In this document: one piece after another, positions 27,578 to 35,370 of the stretch
Numbering within the stretch: the stretch's first letter is position 1
Layout of the letters: every line of letters begins with the position of its first letter
NCBI GenBank assembly: GCA_937925335.1
Contig: CALEWY010000008.1
Location: 64,066 to 128,065, forward strand
DNA from: an uncultured Acidimicrobiales bacterium
GTDB taxonomy: Bacteria > Actinomycetota > Acidimicrobiia > Acidimicrobiales > SZUA-35
Length of the DNA: 64,000 nt
Direction: 5' to 3'
Position numbers and translations under genes: made by a program
The notes under the pieces: generated by a model
The model's input: the letters and a program-made list of their open reading frames with translations, nothing else
Databases searched by the model: none
What the model was told of the DNA's origin: nothing

Positions 27578-28690
27578 GTGTCTGGATCCCTCACCAGCCG
27601 GCGGGCTGATCGTCAGAAGAGCGCGGTTCGCCTCATCGTCGCGTTCACGTTCCTGCTCGGCGCCTTTGTTGGCGCACCTGAAGCAGGCGCACAGCGCACG
27701 CCCGGACTCGATGAGGCCAGGGCGCAGGCTGACCGCCTAGCGCAAGAGATCTCCGATGCGGAGACCGAGCTCAGTCAGCTCGAACTCCGCACTCTTGGCG
27801 CACAAACCGAGCTCGACACCCTTGAAACCGAGGCTGGCGACCTGCTCGACTCGGTTCGAGCCGCCGCTGTTCTCGACTTCACCAATGCTGGTTCGGAACC
27901 AAACGTGTTCGCCGCCAGCGGTGACTTCACTTCCGCTCTTCGGGCCGGCACGTTGAACGACGCCGCGATCGGTGCCGACACCGAGGCGCTTGAAGACTAC
28001 GCAGCGCTGTTCGAGGACCTGGAGCTCGCTCGAGCCGATCTCGCAACCGCCACCGAAGAACATGAAGCGGCGTTCGCCGAGTTGGTCGTGAAGCGCGAAG
28101 AACTTGGCGCCGAGCTGGCCAAGCTCGAAGAAATCGAAGCGGAACGCCTCGCTGAAGAACGGCGCAAGGCCGAAGAAGCACGACTTGCCGCTGCAGCGGC
28201 AGCAGCCGCCGCTGGCAATAGCAACGGTGGAGGCGGCGGCGGGAACGGCGGCGGGAACGGCGGCGGTGGTGGTGACGTCAACGTGATTTCTGGCGGTTCG
28301 GGACTGCTCACCGTGTGTCCGGTTGCCGGGGCACACTCCTTCATCGACTCGTGGGGCTATCCGCGATCGGGCGGGCGACGTCACAAGGGTGTCGACATCA
28401 TGGCCAACATCGGCGTACCGATCGTTGCGCCAGTGAGCGGCACGGTTAGCCACCGGTCCAACCGAGTCGGTGGCCGTTCGTTCCACCTCAACGGCAACGA
28501 CGGCAACTACTACTACGGAACCCACCTTTCCTCCTATGGAAACTCCGGCTCGGTCAACGCGGGTGATGTGATCGGCTACGTCGGTGATGACGGCAATGCC
28601 CGTGGTATCCCGCATCTTCACTTCGAGATCCATCCGGGCGGCGGTGCCGCCGTGAATCCGTATCCGGCGACGCGAGCTGCTTGCGGCTAG
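27578..28690 (+). CDS. secreted coiled-coil M23 peptidase (EnvC/NlpD-like)
   Basis: This 370-residue protein begins at GTG 27578. A signal peptide ([20 protein letters not shown]) likely ends after EAGA near residue 37. A long coiled coil spans about 40-205, followed by poly-Ala, then a Gly/Asn-rich flexible linker. The M23 domain (about 245-365) has HKGVDIM and HLHFEIHP zinc motifs. It is the second M23 protein in this region and shares the FIDSWGYPR segment with the one at 23485-24969. The coiled coil plus LytM layout is that of amidase activators and RipA-like partners in daughter-cell separation. The target is inferred, not shown. Confidence 0.9.
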   Translation: MSGSLTSRRADRQKSAVRLIVAFTFLLGAFVGAPEAGAQRTPGLDEARAQADRLAQEISDAETELSQLELRTLGAQTELDTLETEAGDLLDSVRAAAVLDFTNAGSEPNVFAASGDFTSALRAGTLNDAAIGADTEALEDYAALFEDLELARADLATATEEHEAAFAELVVKREELGAELAKLEEIEAERLAEERRKAEEARLAAAAAAAAAGNSNGGGGGGNGGGNGGGGGDVNVISGGSGLLTVCPVAGAHSFIDSWGYPRSGGRRHKGVDIMANIGVPIVAPVSGTVSHRSNRVGGRSFHLNGNDGNYYYGTHLSSYGNSGSVNAGDVIGYVGDDGNARGIPHLHFEIHPGGGAAVNPYPATRAACG

Positions 28691-28699
28691 AACAGTCTC

Positions 28700-30055
28700 G
28701 TGACTGCGCTGGGGGAGCCAAACGTTGACGATGTGCAAGCGGTGTTGCCCGATGGCGTTCGAGTTGACTCCGTCGAACGGCTGACCGGCGGCGCAAGTCG
28801 CGAGACGTTCCGGATCGAGGCGACTCGACACGATGCTTCGTGGCCGCTGATCCTGCAGCGCGAACGCGGTGAACCTCGTCGTCCGGAGGGAATGTCCGCC
28901 GAAGCCGATGTCGTCCGTGCTGGCGCAGCTGCGGGTGTGATCGCTCCCGTCGTCGTCGTCAGCCATGCTGACCTCGCCGATGAGCTCAGCGTTCCGATCG
29001 GCGTGAGCTGGTTCATCACCGAAGCGGTTGAGGGTGAGACGATCGCTCGAAGGATTCAGCGAGACGACCGATTCGAAACCGCTCGAACGATGCTCGCAGC
29101 TCAGCTCGGCACGTCGCTCGCCGGCGTACATCAAGCCGACGTATCTGGCCTCGATTGGCTCGAGTCCATCGACGAGCTCGAGAAGTATCGGGAGGCTGCG
29201 GACGAACTCGGGCTTGTCGTTCCCAGCTTTGAGCTTGCGTTTCGCTGGCTCGATGCGAATCGCCCCGCTTCACCCGAGCGGACCCTCGTGCACGGAGACT
29301 TCCGGCTCGGGAACATGATCGTCGATGAGTCCGGCCTCGCCGCCGTCATCGACTGGGAGCTCGCCCACATCGGCGACCCGATGGAGGATCTTGGCTGGGT
29401 CTGCGTCCGCGCGTGGCGCTTCGGCGGAATTGGCCGTGTGGCCGGAATCGGCGATGCCGATGAGTTCTTCGCAGCCTACGAAGCAGCGTCCGGGCGAACG
29501 GTGGACCGAGAAGCGGTTCGCTGGTGGGAGCTGCTCGGCACGCTCAAGTGGGGAATCATGTGCGGCTTGCAAGTCGGCGCTCATCGCGATGGAACGGCAC
29601 GCTCGGTTGAGCTGGCAGCGATCGGCCGCAGGATCGTCGAGCAGGAGTACGACGTGCTCACGCTTCTTGGTGCGACTCCTCCGCCAATCACGCCGGCGGA
29701 GTCTGAGCCACCCGCCGCCCCGGTCGAATCGGGCCCAACCTCGGCTGCCGAACTCGTCGGTGCCGTGCGTGAGTTTCTTCGCAACGACGTGCTGGAAGCC
29801 ACGACCGGCAGGGTGAGTTTTCACTCAAGGGTGGCTGCCAATGCCATGGCGATCGTCGAGCGGGAGCTTCTGCAGCGAGAGCCACTCGCCAGAGCTGAGG
29901 CGGCGATGCTGGCGGCTGCTGGTGCGGCGACTCCGGCCGAGCTCGCTGCCGCCATCCGTCGGGGCGATCACGACGATGATCTTGGTGCCATGGCGCAGGC
30001 GCTGATCGGCGATGTCGCCGCCCGCCTCCGAGTAGCCAACCCGAAGTGGCTGTAG
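28700..30055 (+). CDS. APH-like phosphotransferase with C-terminal DUF6285-like domain
   Basis: This 451-residue protein joins an aminoglycoside/choline kinase-like domain (about 1-330) to a helical C-terminal domain. The kinase domain has the Brenner-type catalytic loop HGDFRLGNMIVD near residue 197 and the metal-binding IDWELAHIGDPMEDLGW near residue 217. The C-terminal part (AVREFLRNDVLEATTGRVSF) resembles DUF6285, which usually follows such kinases in actinobacteria beside acyl-CoA dehydrogenases. The substrate is probably a small hydroxyl compound in lipid metabolism, not an antibiotic. The start is GTG 28700. Confidence 0.85.
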   Translation: MTALGEPNVDDVQAVLPDGVRVDSVERLTGGASRETFRIEATRHDASWPLILQRERGEPRRPEGMSAEADVVRAGAAAGVIAPVVVVSHADLADELSVPIGVSWFITEAVEGETIARRIQRDDRFETARTMLAAQLGTSLAGVHQADVSGLDWLESIDELEKYREAADELGLVVPSFELAFRWLDANRPASPERTLVHGDFRLGNMIVDESGLAAVIDWELAHIGDPMEDLGWVCVRAWRFGGIGRVAGIGDADEFFAAYEAASGRTVDREAVRWWELLGTLKWGIMCGLQVGAHRDGTARSVELAAIGRRIVEQEYDVLTLLGATPPPITPAESEPPAAPVESGPTSAAELVGAVREFLRNDVLEATTGRVSFHSRVAANAMAIVERELLQREPLARAEAAMLAAAGAATPAELAAAIRRGDHDDDLGAMAQALIGDVAARLRVANPKWL

Positions 30056-30105
30056 CGATGAGCCTGAGCGGGACTCGCCAACCTCGGTACGGGTGATGCG
30101 CTGAT

Positions 30106-31059
30106 CTAGATCCCGACGTGGATGTGGAAGATCTCTCGATCTGCGAGCGCTTCTTCGATGTGGGGGCGAAGTGCGGCGAGGCGGGTGAGTGGGACCTTCG
30201 GGTAGGCGTGATGCTCGAGGTGCTGGTGATGGCTGAAGAACAAGACGGCGAGCAATTTCGTGTGGACGATCGCCAGGGGAGTGGGCATCGGGCGACCCCA
30301 ATTTGTTTGCGGTCCTTTGCCTTGCAGCACCGCGAATGCGAACGACGCGATGTGGACCAGGGTGAGGTAGATCCACGGCAGTGGCGTGAGTGGCAGCAGG
30401 GCAATGCTTGTGATGTGGGCGAGGGCGTGGAAAGCGACTTCGCCGGCGATGCGCCGACGGCGAGGGCTGTTGCGCAGGCCCCACAGCATGAGGCGATACC
30501 GGTACTTCGCCGCACCAACTGGCATCTCCCGCCACGTGAGGTTCTCGATGTAGCCCTCTGGGTCGGGAAGGTCGGTGCCGTCTCGATGGTGGATGACATG
30601 TGTTGCCTGCAGCGCGTGCCCACTCTCCACCACCAGGCATCCAAGGATGGTGAGCCAGCGACGACGCCACCGTCCGGAGAGACCAAGGCTTCCGTGGATC
30701 AAATGATGAACCGCTGAGAGCGTCGATCCATAGACGGCCCAGACGACGATTGGTGTGGCGAGCCACCAGCCGTTCAGCGCCATGATGATGAAGAGCCCCA
30801 CTGCCAAGAGCGGACGGCCGATGAGGAGCCACGCCAGAGGAGCCATGTTTTCCATCGGGTTCTCGTCGAGTTCCAGTTGTGACAACCGGGGTACGTCGAG
30901 CTTTGGAATCGCCCGAACATCACGGGTCGTCCAGTCCGGCTGGGTTGCTTCTACGTTCGGCGCCGCCGTCGGTGCCTGATTCGTGTGTGGTGGCTTGCTG
31001 AGGGTGATGGTCACTGGAGTCCCGCGATTCCTTGTTGGCGTGGTGGTTCGTCTTCCCAT
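30106..31059 (-). CDS. membrane fatty acid desaturase/hydroxylase superfamily protein
   Basis: This 317-residue di-iron membrane enzyme has three His boxes: HHLIHG near residue 117, HVIHHRDG near residue 151 and FFSHHQHLEHHAYP near residue 270. It has four hydrophobic helices in the usual 2+2 arrangement. It should introduce a double bond or hydroxyl into a lipid acyl chain or carotenoid-like substrate at the membrane. The start is uncertain: ATG 31059 fits the promoter and leader seen here, TTG 31077 lies inside a repeat, and GTG 31014 is possible. It is divergent from a TetR gene, with an unusual AT-rich control region between them. Confidence 0.88.
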   Translation of the reverse strand: MGRRTTTPTRNRGTPVTITLSKPPHTNQAPTAAPNVEATQPDWTTRDVRAIPKLDVPRLSQLELDENPMENMAPLAWLLIGRPLLAVGLFIIMALNGWWLATPIVVWAVYGSTLSAVHHLIHGSLGLSGRWRRRWLTILGCLVVESGHALQATHVIHHRDGTDLPDPEGYIENLTWREMPVGAAKYRYRLMLWGLRNSPRRRRIAGEVAFHALAHITSIALLPLTPLPWIYLTLVHIASFAFAVLQGKGPQTNWGRPMPTPLAIVHTKLLAVLFFSHHQHLEHHAYPKVPLTRLAALRPHIEEALADREIFHIHVGI

Positions 31060-31096
31060 TTCAACAAAATGTTTCAATAAGACGTTTCAATAAAGT
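31058..31096. repeat. three 13-bp iterons over desaturase transcript start
   Basis: ATTTCAACAAAAT (31058), GTTTCAATAAGAC (31071) and GTTTCAATAAAGT (31084) repeat with an exact 13-bp period. A weaker fourth copy is at 31097. They cover the desaturase -10, the predicted transcript start and the start codon. Confidence 0.8.
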
Positions 31097-31120
31097 AAAT
31101 CAACAGAAAGTCATTGTCAA
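31092..31120 (-). promoter_or_regulatory. full -35/-10 promoter of desaturase gene
   Basis: On the minus strand a consensus TTGACA (31115-31120) is followed by a 17-bp spacer and TACTTT (31092-31097). Transcription should start near 31085, giving a ~26-nt leader to ATG 31059. Confidence 0.75.
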
Positions 31121-31124
31121 CGTT

Positions 31125-31135
31125 TGTTTTAAACA
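31125..31135. promoter_or_regulatory. candidate TetR operator (inverted repeat)
   Basis: TGTTTTAAACA has perfect five-base arms around a central base. It sits just upstream of the desaturase -35 and about 20 bp before the tetR -10, a position suited to controlling both genes. Confidence 0.5.
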
Positions 31136-31153
31136 CATTGATGAAGGCTCAGC

Positions 31154-31159
31154 TAAGGT
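31154..31159 (+). promoter_or_regulatory. leaderless -10 element for tetR-like gene
   Basis: TAAGGT ends eight bases before GTG 31168. Confidence 0.65.
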
Positions 31160-31167
31160 GGCGCCTC

Positions 31168-31815
31168 GTGGCTACGAAGAACACGAAAAGTGGGTCGGCG
31201 CCGACGCGAAAGAGGGGTCGGGGCGCCGACCCCGAACTCATGCGGGCGACACTCGTCGAAGCGGCTGCGTCAAGCCTTCGAGAAGCCGGCTTCGGTGGAA
31301 CCACCGCTCGATCGATCGCCGAACGAGCCACGTGTAATCAGGCGGCCATCTACTACCACTTTGGTGGCATCGACTCGCTGCTCTTGGCGGCCCTGGAGAA
31401 GGGGAGTGCCGCTCGTCTTGCGCGCTACAAAATTGCGCTCGATGGCGAACGCGATCTGCCAGCTCTCGTTGCAACGCTGCAAGAACTGCACGCCGAGGAT
31501 GTTGCGTCCGGCCATCTTGCCGTCTTGAGCGAACTGCTCGGCGGCATCACCGCAAACCCCGATCTCCGCCTCGGAATCGAGGAGTCCACGCAGCCCTGGA
31601 TCGAGTTCATCGAAAAGCAGATCGAGGAAGCCGCCAGATCGCTCTCGTTCGGTTCGGTTCTGCCAACTGCCGATCTTGCCGATCTCGTGTTCTCGCTCGT
31701 CATGGGAGTCGAGCTACGAAACAAGCTCGATGGCCAAGTTGATCGATCCGACCGCATCTTTCGCTTTGCCGCGCTGCTCGCCACGCTCGTGCAGAGCCAG
31801 CAGCCGGCTGAGTGA
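31168..31815 (+). CDS. TetR family transcriptional regulator
   Basis: This 215-residue protein has the TetR helix-turn-helix at about residues 20-65 (FGGTTARSIAERATCNQAAIYYHFGG). The rest is a helical ligand-binding domain. The N-terminus is rich in Lys, Arg and Gly. The GTG start at 31168 is supported by the TAAGGT element; an upstream start would add residues from AT-rich control DNA. By position it likely represses the divergent desaturase and itself, sensing an acyl-CoA or fatty acid as FasR/DesT-type regulators do. Its stop overlaps the hydrolase start. Confidence 0.92.
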   Translation: MATKNTKSGSAPTRKRGRGADPELMRATLVEAAASSLREAGFGGTTARSIAERATCNQAAIYYHFGGIDSLLLAALEKGSAARLARYKIALDGERDLPALVATLQELHAEDVASGHLAVLSELLGGITANPDLRLGIEESTQPWIEFIEKQIEEAARSLSFGSVLPTADLADLVFSLVMGVELRNKLDGQVDRSDRIFRFAALLATLVQSQQPAE

Positions 31816-32492
31816 AGGCGCTGCTGCTGCATCCGCTGCCGCTCGGCGGGCAAATGTGGCGAGCGACGGCTCGGCAACTCCCCATCGATTCGATCGCTCC
31901 GAACCTCTACGAGCTCGGCGATTCCATCCAGGAGTGGGCACAGCGGTCGCTCGAACTGGCCGGCGGTCACGACCTGATCGTTGTCGGCAACTCGGTCGGC
32001 GGGATGTGCGCCCTTGAGGTGGCAGCGGCTTCGCCGGCTCAGGTGAAGGCTGTCGTGTTGATCGGCTCAAAGGCCGATGTGAACCCTGACCCGTCAGCGA
32101 GAGACGCCGCAGTCCAGCTGCTCGAGGCCGAGGGCGTCGGTGCGGCGTTCGATCACCTCTGGGCGCCGCTCTTCGGACCCTCCACGCCGTCGACCGTGAT
32201 CGCTGAGGCGAGAGCGTTGGCCATCTCGCAAGGCGTCGCTGCAATCGTGACCGGCGTGCGGGCCTTCCACGATCGGCGCGACCTCACCGACGTTGCGAAG
32301 AAGTGGAACGGGCCACTCGTCGGGATCAGCGGAGCCCTCGACACAACACCGTTGCCGGCCAAACTCGAACAGATCGCATCAGGCGAGAAGCGAACGTTCC
32401 ATCTCGTCCCCGATTGCGGTCACTACGCCAGCCTCGAACGTCCAAGTCAGGTCGACCAGATCCTCCACGATCTGATCGAGGAGCTGGCCTGA
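31812..32492 (+). CDS. alpha/beta hydrolase
   Basis: The 226-residue alpha/beta hydrolase has the nucleophile elbow GNSVGG near residue 60 and a terminal DCGHYASLERP segment carrying the catalytic His near residue 205. An Asp in SGALDTTPLP is the likely acid. There is no signal peptide, so it acts in the cytosol. It overlaps tetR by GTGA and is probably under the same control as the desaturase, suggesting an esterase or thioesterase role on lipid substrates. The substrate is unknown. Confidence 0.85.
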   Translation: MKALLLHPLPLGGQMWRATARQLPIDSIAPNLYELGDSIQEWAQRSLELAGGHDLIVVGNSVGGMCALEVAAASPAQVKAVVLIGSKADVNPDPSARDAAVQLLEAEGVGAAFDHLWAPLFGPSTPSTVIAEARALAISQGVAAIVTGVRAFHDRRDLTDVAKKWNGPLVGISGALDTTPLPAKLEQIASGEKRTFHLVPDCGHYASLERPSQVDQILHDLIEELA

Positions 32493-32532
32493 CCGGTTCG
32501 ACTCGTCGCCTAGAGAAGTGCTGGAACGCGAG

Positions 32533-33318
32533 TTAGGCGCCGATGATCGAATAGCCGCCGTCGACGTGAATCATCTGGCCGGTCGTCTGCGGGAACAGAT
32601 CCGACAACATTGCGACGCAGGCCTTTGACACACCGGTCGAATCTTTGACGTCCCAACCAAGCGGCGCTCGGGCAACCCATTCGTCTTCGAACTTGGCGAA
32701 GCCTGGAATTGACTTTGCGGCGATCGTCTTCATCGGGCCGGCGGCCACGAGGTTGGTTCGAATGCCTTGCGGGCCGAGCTCACGAGCGAGGTAGCGGTTG
32801 AGCGATTCGAGTGCGGCTTTGGCGACGCCCATCCAGTTGTAGGCCGGCCATGCCACGGTTGCATCGAAGGTCAGCCCGACGATCGAGCCGCCACCGTCTT
32901 CTTTCGATGGCATCAGCGGAGTGACGATGTCGGCAAGCGAACGCAACGAGTAGGCCGACACTTCCATGGCAACCGACACGTCGGACCAGTCAGCACCGAA
33001 GAAGTCGTCGCCGAGGCATGCCTCCGGAGCAAAGCCGATGGCGTGGAGTGCCCCATCAACACGGCCCCACTTTTGTTCGAGGTGCTCGCGAACAGCCGCC
33101 GCGTGCTCGGCATTGGAGATGTCGAGTTCGAGAACCTCGGGTTCGGGATCGAGCTTGCGGGCGGTTCGTTGCGTGAGCCGCATCGCTCGACCAAATCCGG
33201 TGAGGATCACTTCGGCGCCCTCCTCTTGGGCCATCTTCGCCACGCCAAAGGCGAGGGAGTCGTCGGTGAGGACGCCGGTGATCAGGAGCTTCTTGCCAGT
33301 CAGGAGAGCCATTGCCAT
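32533..33318 (-). CDS. fabI: enoyl-[acyl-carrier-protein] reductase, InhA/FabI type
   Basis: This 261-residue SDR enzyme reduces trans-2-enoyl-ACP with NADH in the last step of each fatty acid elongation cycle. It has the NAD motif ITGVLTDDSLAFGVA near residue 13, LHAIGFAP near residue 91, the catalytic YNWMGVAKA with Tyr160 and Lys167, and GPMKTIAAKSIPGF near residue 194. The sequence is closer to mycobacterial InhA than to E. coli FabI (FDATVAWPAYNWM). ATG 33318 and ATG 33312 are both possible starts. It is divergent from mshC with about 40 bases between. Confidence 0.93.
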   Translation of the reverse strand: MAMALLTGKKLLITGVLTDDSLAFGVAKMAQEEGAEVILTGFGRAMRLTQRTARKLDPEPEVLELDISNAEHAAAVREHLEQKWGRVDGALHAIGFAPEACLGDDFFGADWSDVSVAMEVSAYSLRSLADIVTPLMPSKEDGGGSIVGLTFDATVAWPAYNWMGVAKAALESLNRYLARELGPQGIRTNLVAAGPMKTIAAKSIPGFAKFEDEWVARAPLGWDVKDSTGVSKACVAMLSDLFPQTTGQMIHVDGGYSIIGA

Positions 33319-33344
33319 TTAGACTCGCAGACTTGCGGCTCGGT

Positions 33345-33350
33345 TACGCT
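33345..33350 (+). promoter_or_regulatory. leaderless -10 element for mshC
   Basis: TACGCT ends seven bases before GTG 33358. Confidence 0.65.
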
Positions 33351-33357
33351 CACCGCT

Positions 33358-34530
33358 GTGAGTGAAACCCAAGTCGACTCGACCGCCCTTCCAGCCAGTC
33401 GGCCGCCAATGCGGCTGTATGACACTGCGAAGGCCGAGATCGTGGACTTCGAGCCCGGTGAGCTCGTCACGATGTACACCTGCGGCATCACGCCCTACGA
33501 CGCCACCCACCTCGGACATGCGGCTGCCTACGTCGGTTACGACGTGCTGCAGCGTCGCCTTCGTGATCGGGGCCACGACACCCGTTGTGTCCGCAACGTC
33601 ACCGACGTCGACGATGACCTGCTCCGAAAGTCTCGCGAAGTGGGCATGCACTACCTCGATCTGGCGGCGGCGGAGACCGCCCGATTCGACGACGACATGG
33701 TCGCCCTCGGAATGATCCCGAGTTGGAGCGAGCCACGAGCGACGTCTGCGATCGCTGAGATCCGTTCGATGATCAGCACCCTCACCGAGAAGGGTCACGC
33801 CTACGACGTCGATGGCTGGGTCTACTTCGACGTGACCACCGCCGAGGACTGGGGTTCGGTCTCGGGGTATGACCACGAGACGATGCTGACGCTGCACGCC
33901 GAGCGCGGCGGTAACAACGACGATCCGCGCAAGCGCAATCCACTCGACTTCGTGCTGTGGCAGCCATCGCTCGAAGGCGAACCGTTCTGGGAGTCGCGTT
34001 GGGGTCCAGGTCGTCCGGGGTGGCACATCGAGTGTTCAGCGCTGGCTTTGCGTGAACACGGCGTTGCAACGCTCGATCTCCACGGTGGTGGTAGCGATCT
34101 GATCTTCCCGCACCACGAGTGCGAAGCGGCGCAATCCGAAGCCGCGACGGGTGAGCCGTTTGTTCGTCACTGGATGCATCAGGCGATGGTGCGGATGGAC
34201 GGCGAGAAGATGTCGAAGTCGCTCGGCAATCTCGTGTTCGTGAGCGACCTTCGTGTCGACTACGACACTCGGGCGATTCGCGTCGGCATCGTCTCGCATC
34301 ACTACCGCACCGAGTGGGAGTGGAACGACCAACTCATGCCCGACGCTGCTGCTCGGCTCGAGAAGTGGCTCGCTGCTGGCGAAGGTGATGGCGCTCTCGA
34401 AGAGGTGCGGGCAGCCTTGGATGCCGATCTCGACACGCCGGCGGCCGTTGCCGCGATCGACGCAGCTGCCGAAGCTGGCCAAGGTGTGTCGGCTGCGGCC
34501 GCCTTGTTGGGCGTCGACCTCCTCGCATGA
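33358..34530 (+). CDS. mshC: cysteine:GlcN-Ins ligase of mycothiol synthesis
   Basis: This 390-residue protein is a class I cysteinyl-tRNA synthetase relative that joins Cys to glucosaminyl-inositol with ATP. The HIGH region reads TCGITPYDATHLGHA (about 41-55), the form typical of MshC; CysRS has CGPTVY instead. Zinc ligands are visible in TCGI, WHIECSA near residue 222 and FPHHECE near residue 250. The KMSKS loop (EKMSKSLGN) is near residue 283. The length fits MshC (~410) and is shorter than CysRS (~460), since the tRNA-anticodon domain is missing. The GTG start is fixed by TACGCT upstream. Confidence 0.9.
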   Translation: MSETQVDSTALPASRPPMRLYDTAKAEIVDFEPGELVTMYTCGITPYDATHLGHAAAYVGYDVLQRRLRDRGHDTRCVRNVTDVDDDLLRKSREVGMHYLDLAAAETARFDDDMVALGMIPSWSEPRATSAIAEIRSMISTLTEKGHAYDVDGWVYFDVTTAEDWGSVSGYDHETMLTLHAERGGNNDDPRKRNPLDFVLWQPSLEGEPFWESRWGPGRPGWHIECSALALREHGVATLDLHGGGSDLIFPHHECEAAQSEAATGEPFVRHWMHQAMVRMDGEKMSKSLGNLVFVSDLRVDYDTRAIRVGIVSHHYRTEWEWNDQLMPDAAARLEKWLAAGEGDGALEEVRAALDADLDTPAAVAAIDAAAEAGQGVSAAAALLGVDLLA

Positions 34531-34532
34531 AG

Positions 34533-34538
34533 TAAGGT
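34533..34538 (+). promoter_or_regulatory. leaderless -10 element for plsC-like gene
   Basis: TAAGGT ends eight bases before ATG 34547 and overlaps no coding sequence. Confidence 0.65.
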
Positions 34539-34546
34539 CGCCCTGC

Positions 34547-35359
34547 ATGAGTGACGGACTGCCCCCGAACATCGGTGCTTGGCAACCCACCGCGCTCAAG
34601 ATCGCACGACCGCTCTTCCGGTTCTTCTGGAAGATCGACGTGCAGGGTCTCGAGAACCTGCCGACCGACGGTCCGGCGGTCCTCTGTCCAAACCACATTT
34701 CGGTCATCGATTCATTCGTGCTGCCCGCCGTGCTGCCTCGCGGAATCATGTACGTCGGAAAGGCCGAGTATCTCGACGACTGGAAGACGGCCAAGCTCTT
34801 CCCGGCGATTGGCATGATCCCGATCGATCGTCGCGGTGGTGACCACGCACAGGGTGCGCTGGACGCAGCCCGTGCGGTGTTGAACCGTGGCGGCTTGTTT
34901 GGGATCTACCCGGAGGGGACTCGAAGCCGAAGCGGAAAGCTCCATAAGGGCCACACCGGTGCCGCACGTCTCGCAATCGAGTCTGGAGCGCCGATCGTCC
35001 CGGTCGGACTCAAGGGCACCCTCGAGATCCAGCCGCCTGATCAGCCAATGCCGAACTTCTTCCGCCGGGCGACCGTCAACATCGGCAAACCAATCGATGT
35101 CAGTCGTTACTCGGACCGTGTCGGCGACCGAGCGGTGTATCGAGAGCTCATCGACGAAGTGATGTTCGAGATTCAGGCCCTGTGCGGCCAGGAGTACGAA
35201 CACACCTACGCCGGGAAGGCGAAGACCGCTGACGCCAAACCAGACGTCGTCACAACACCGGTTCCGGCCTCACCCGTCACCGCCGACGTGCCGACGATCG
35301 AGCGTCGCTCCTCAGCCGATGTGCTGAAGCCTCGTCCGCTCGCCGCTGTCGGCGGCTAA
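34547..35359 (+). CDS. plsC: 1-acylglycerol-3-phosphate acyltransferase
   Basis: This 270-residue PlsC family protein adds an acyl chain to lysophosphatidic acid at the membrane. The catalytic NHxxxxD motif reads PNHISVIDSF near residue 46, and the phosphate-binding motif reads IYPEGTRSRSG near residue 119. Both are intact. An extra ~45 residues at the C-terminus are Pro/Thr/Ala-rich and probably disordered. It lies between mshC and, convergently, the deaminase-like gene, whose stop is 11 bases away. Confidence 0.92.
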   Translation: MSDGLPPNIGAWQPTALKIARPLFRFFWKIDVQGLENLPTDGPAVLCPNHISVIDSFVLPAVLPRGIMYVGKAEYLDDWKTAKLFPAIGMIPIDRRGGDHAQGALDAARAVLNRGGLFGIYPEGTRSRSGKLHKGHTGAARLAIESGAPIVPVGLKGTLEIQPPDQPMPNFFRRATVNIGKPIDVSRYSDRVGDRAVYRELIDEVMFEIQALCGQEYEHTYAGKAKTADAKPDVVTTPVPASPVTADVPTIERRSSADVLKPRPLAAVGG

Positions 35360-35370
35360 CGAACGCGGTC

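Noticed and set aside
31059..31077. TTG 31077 as the desaturase start
   Set aside because: It lies within an iteron and 8 bases from the predicted transcript start; ATG 31059 sits better in the leader.
33358..34530. Calling this gene cysS (cysteinyl-tRNA synthetase)
   Set aside because: The HIGH-region string CGITPYDATHLGHA, shorter length and missing anticodon-binding domain fit MshC better.
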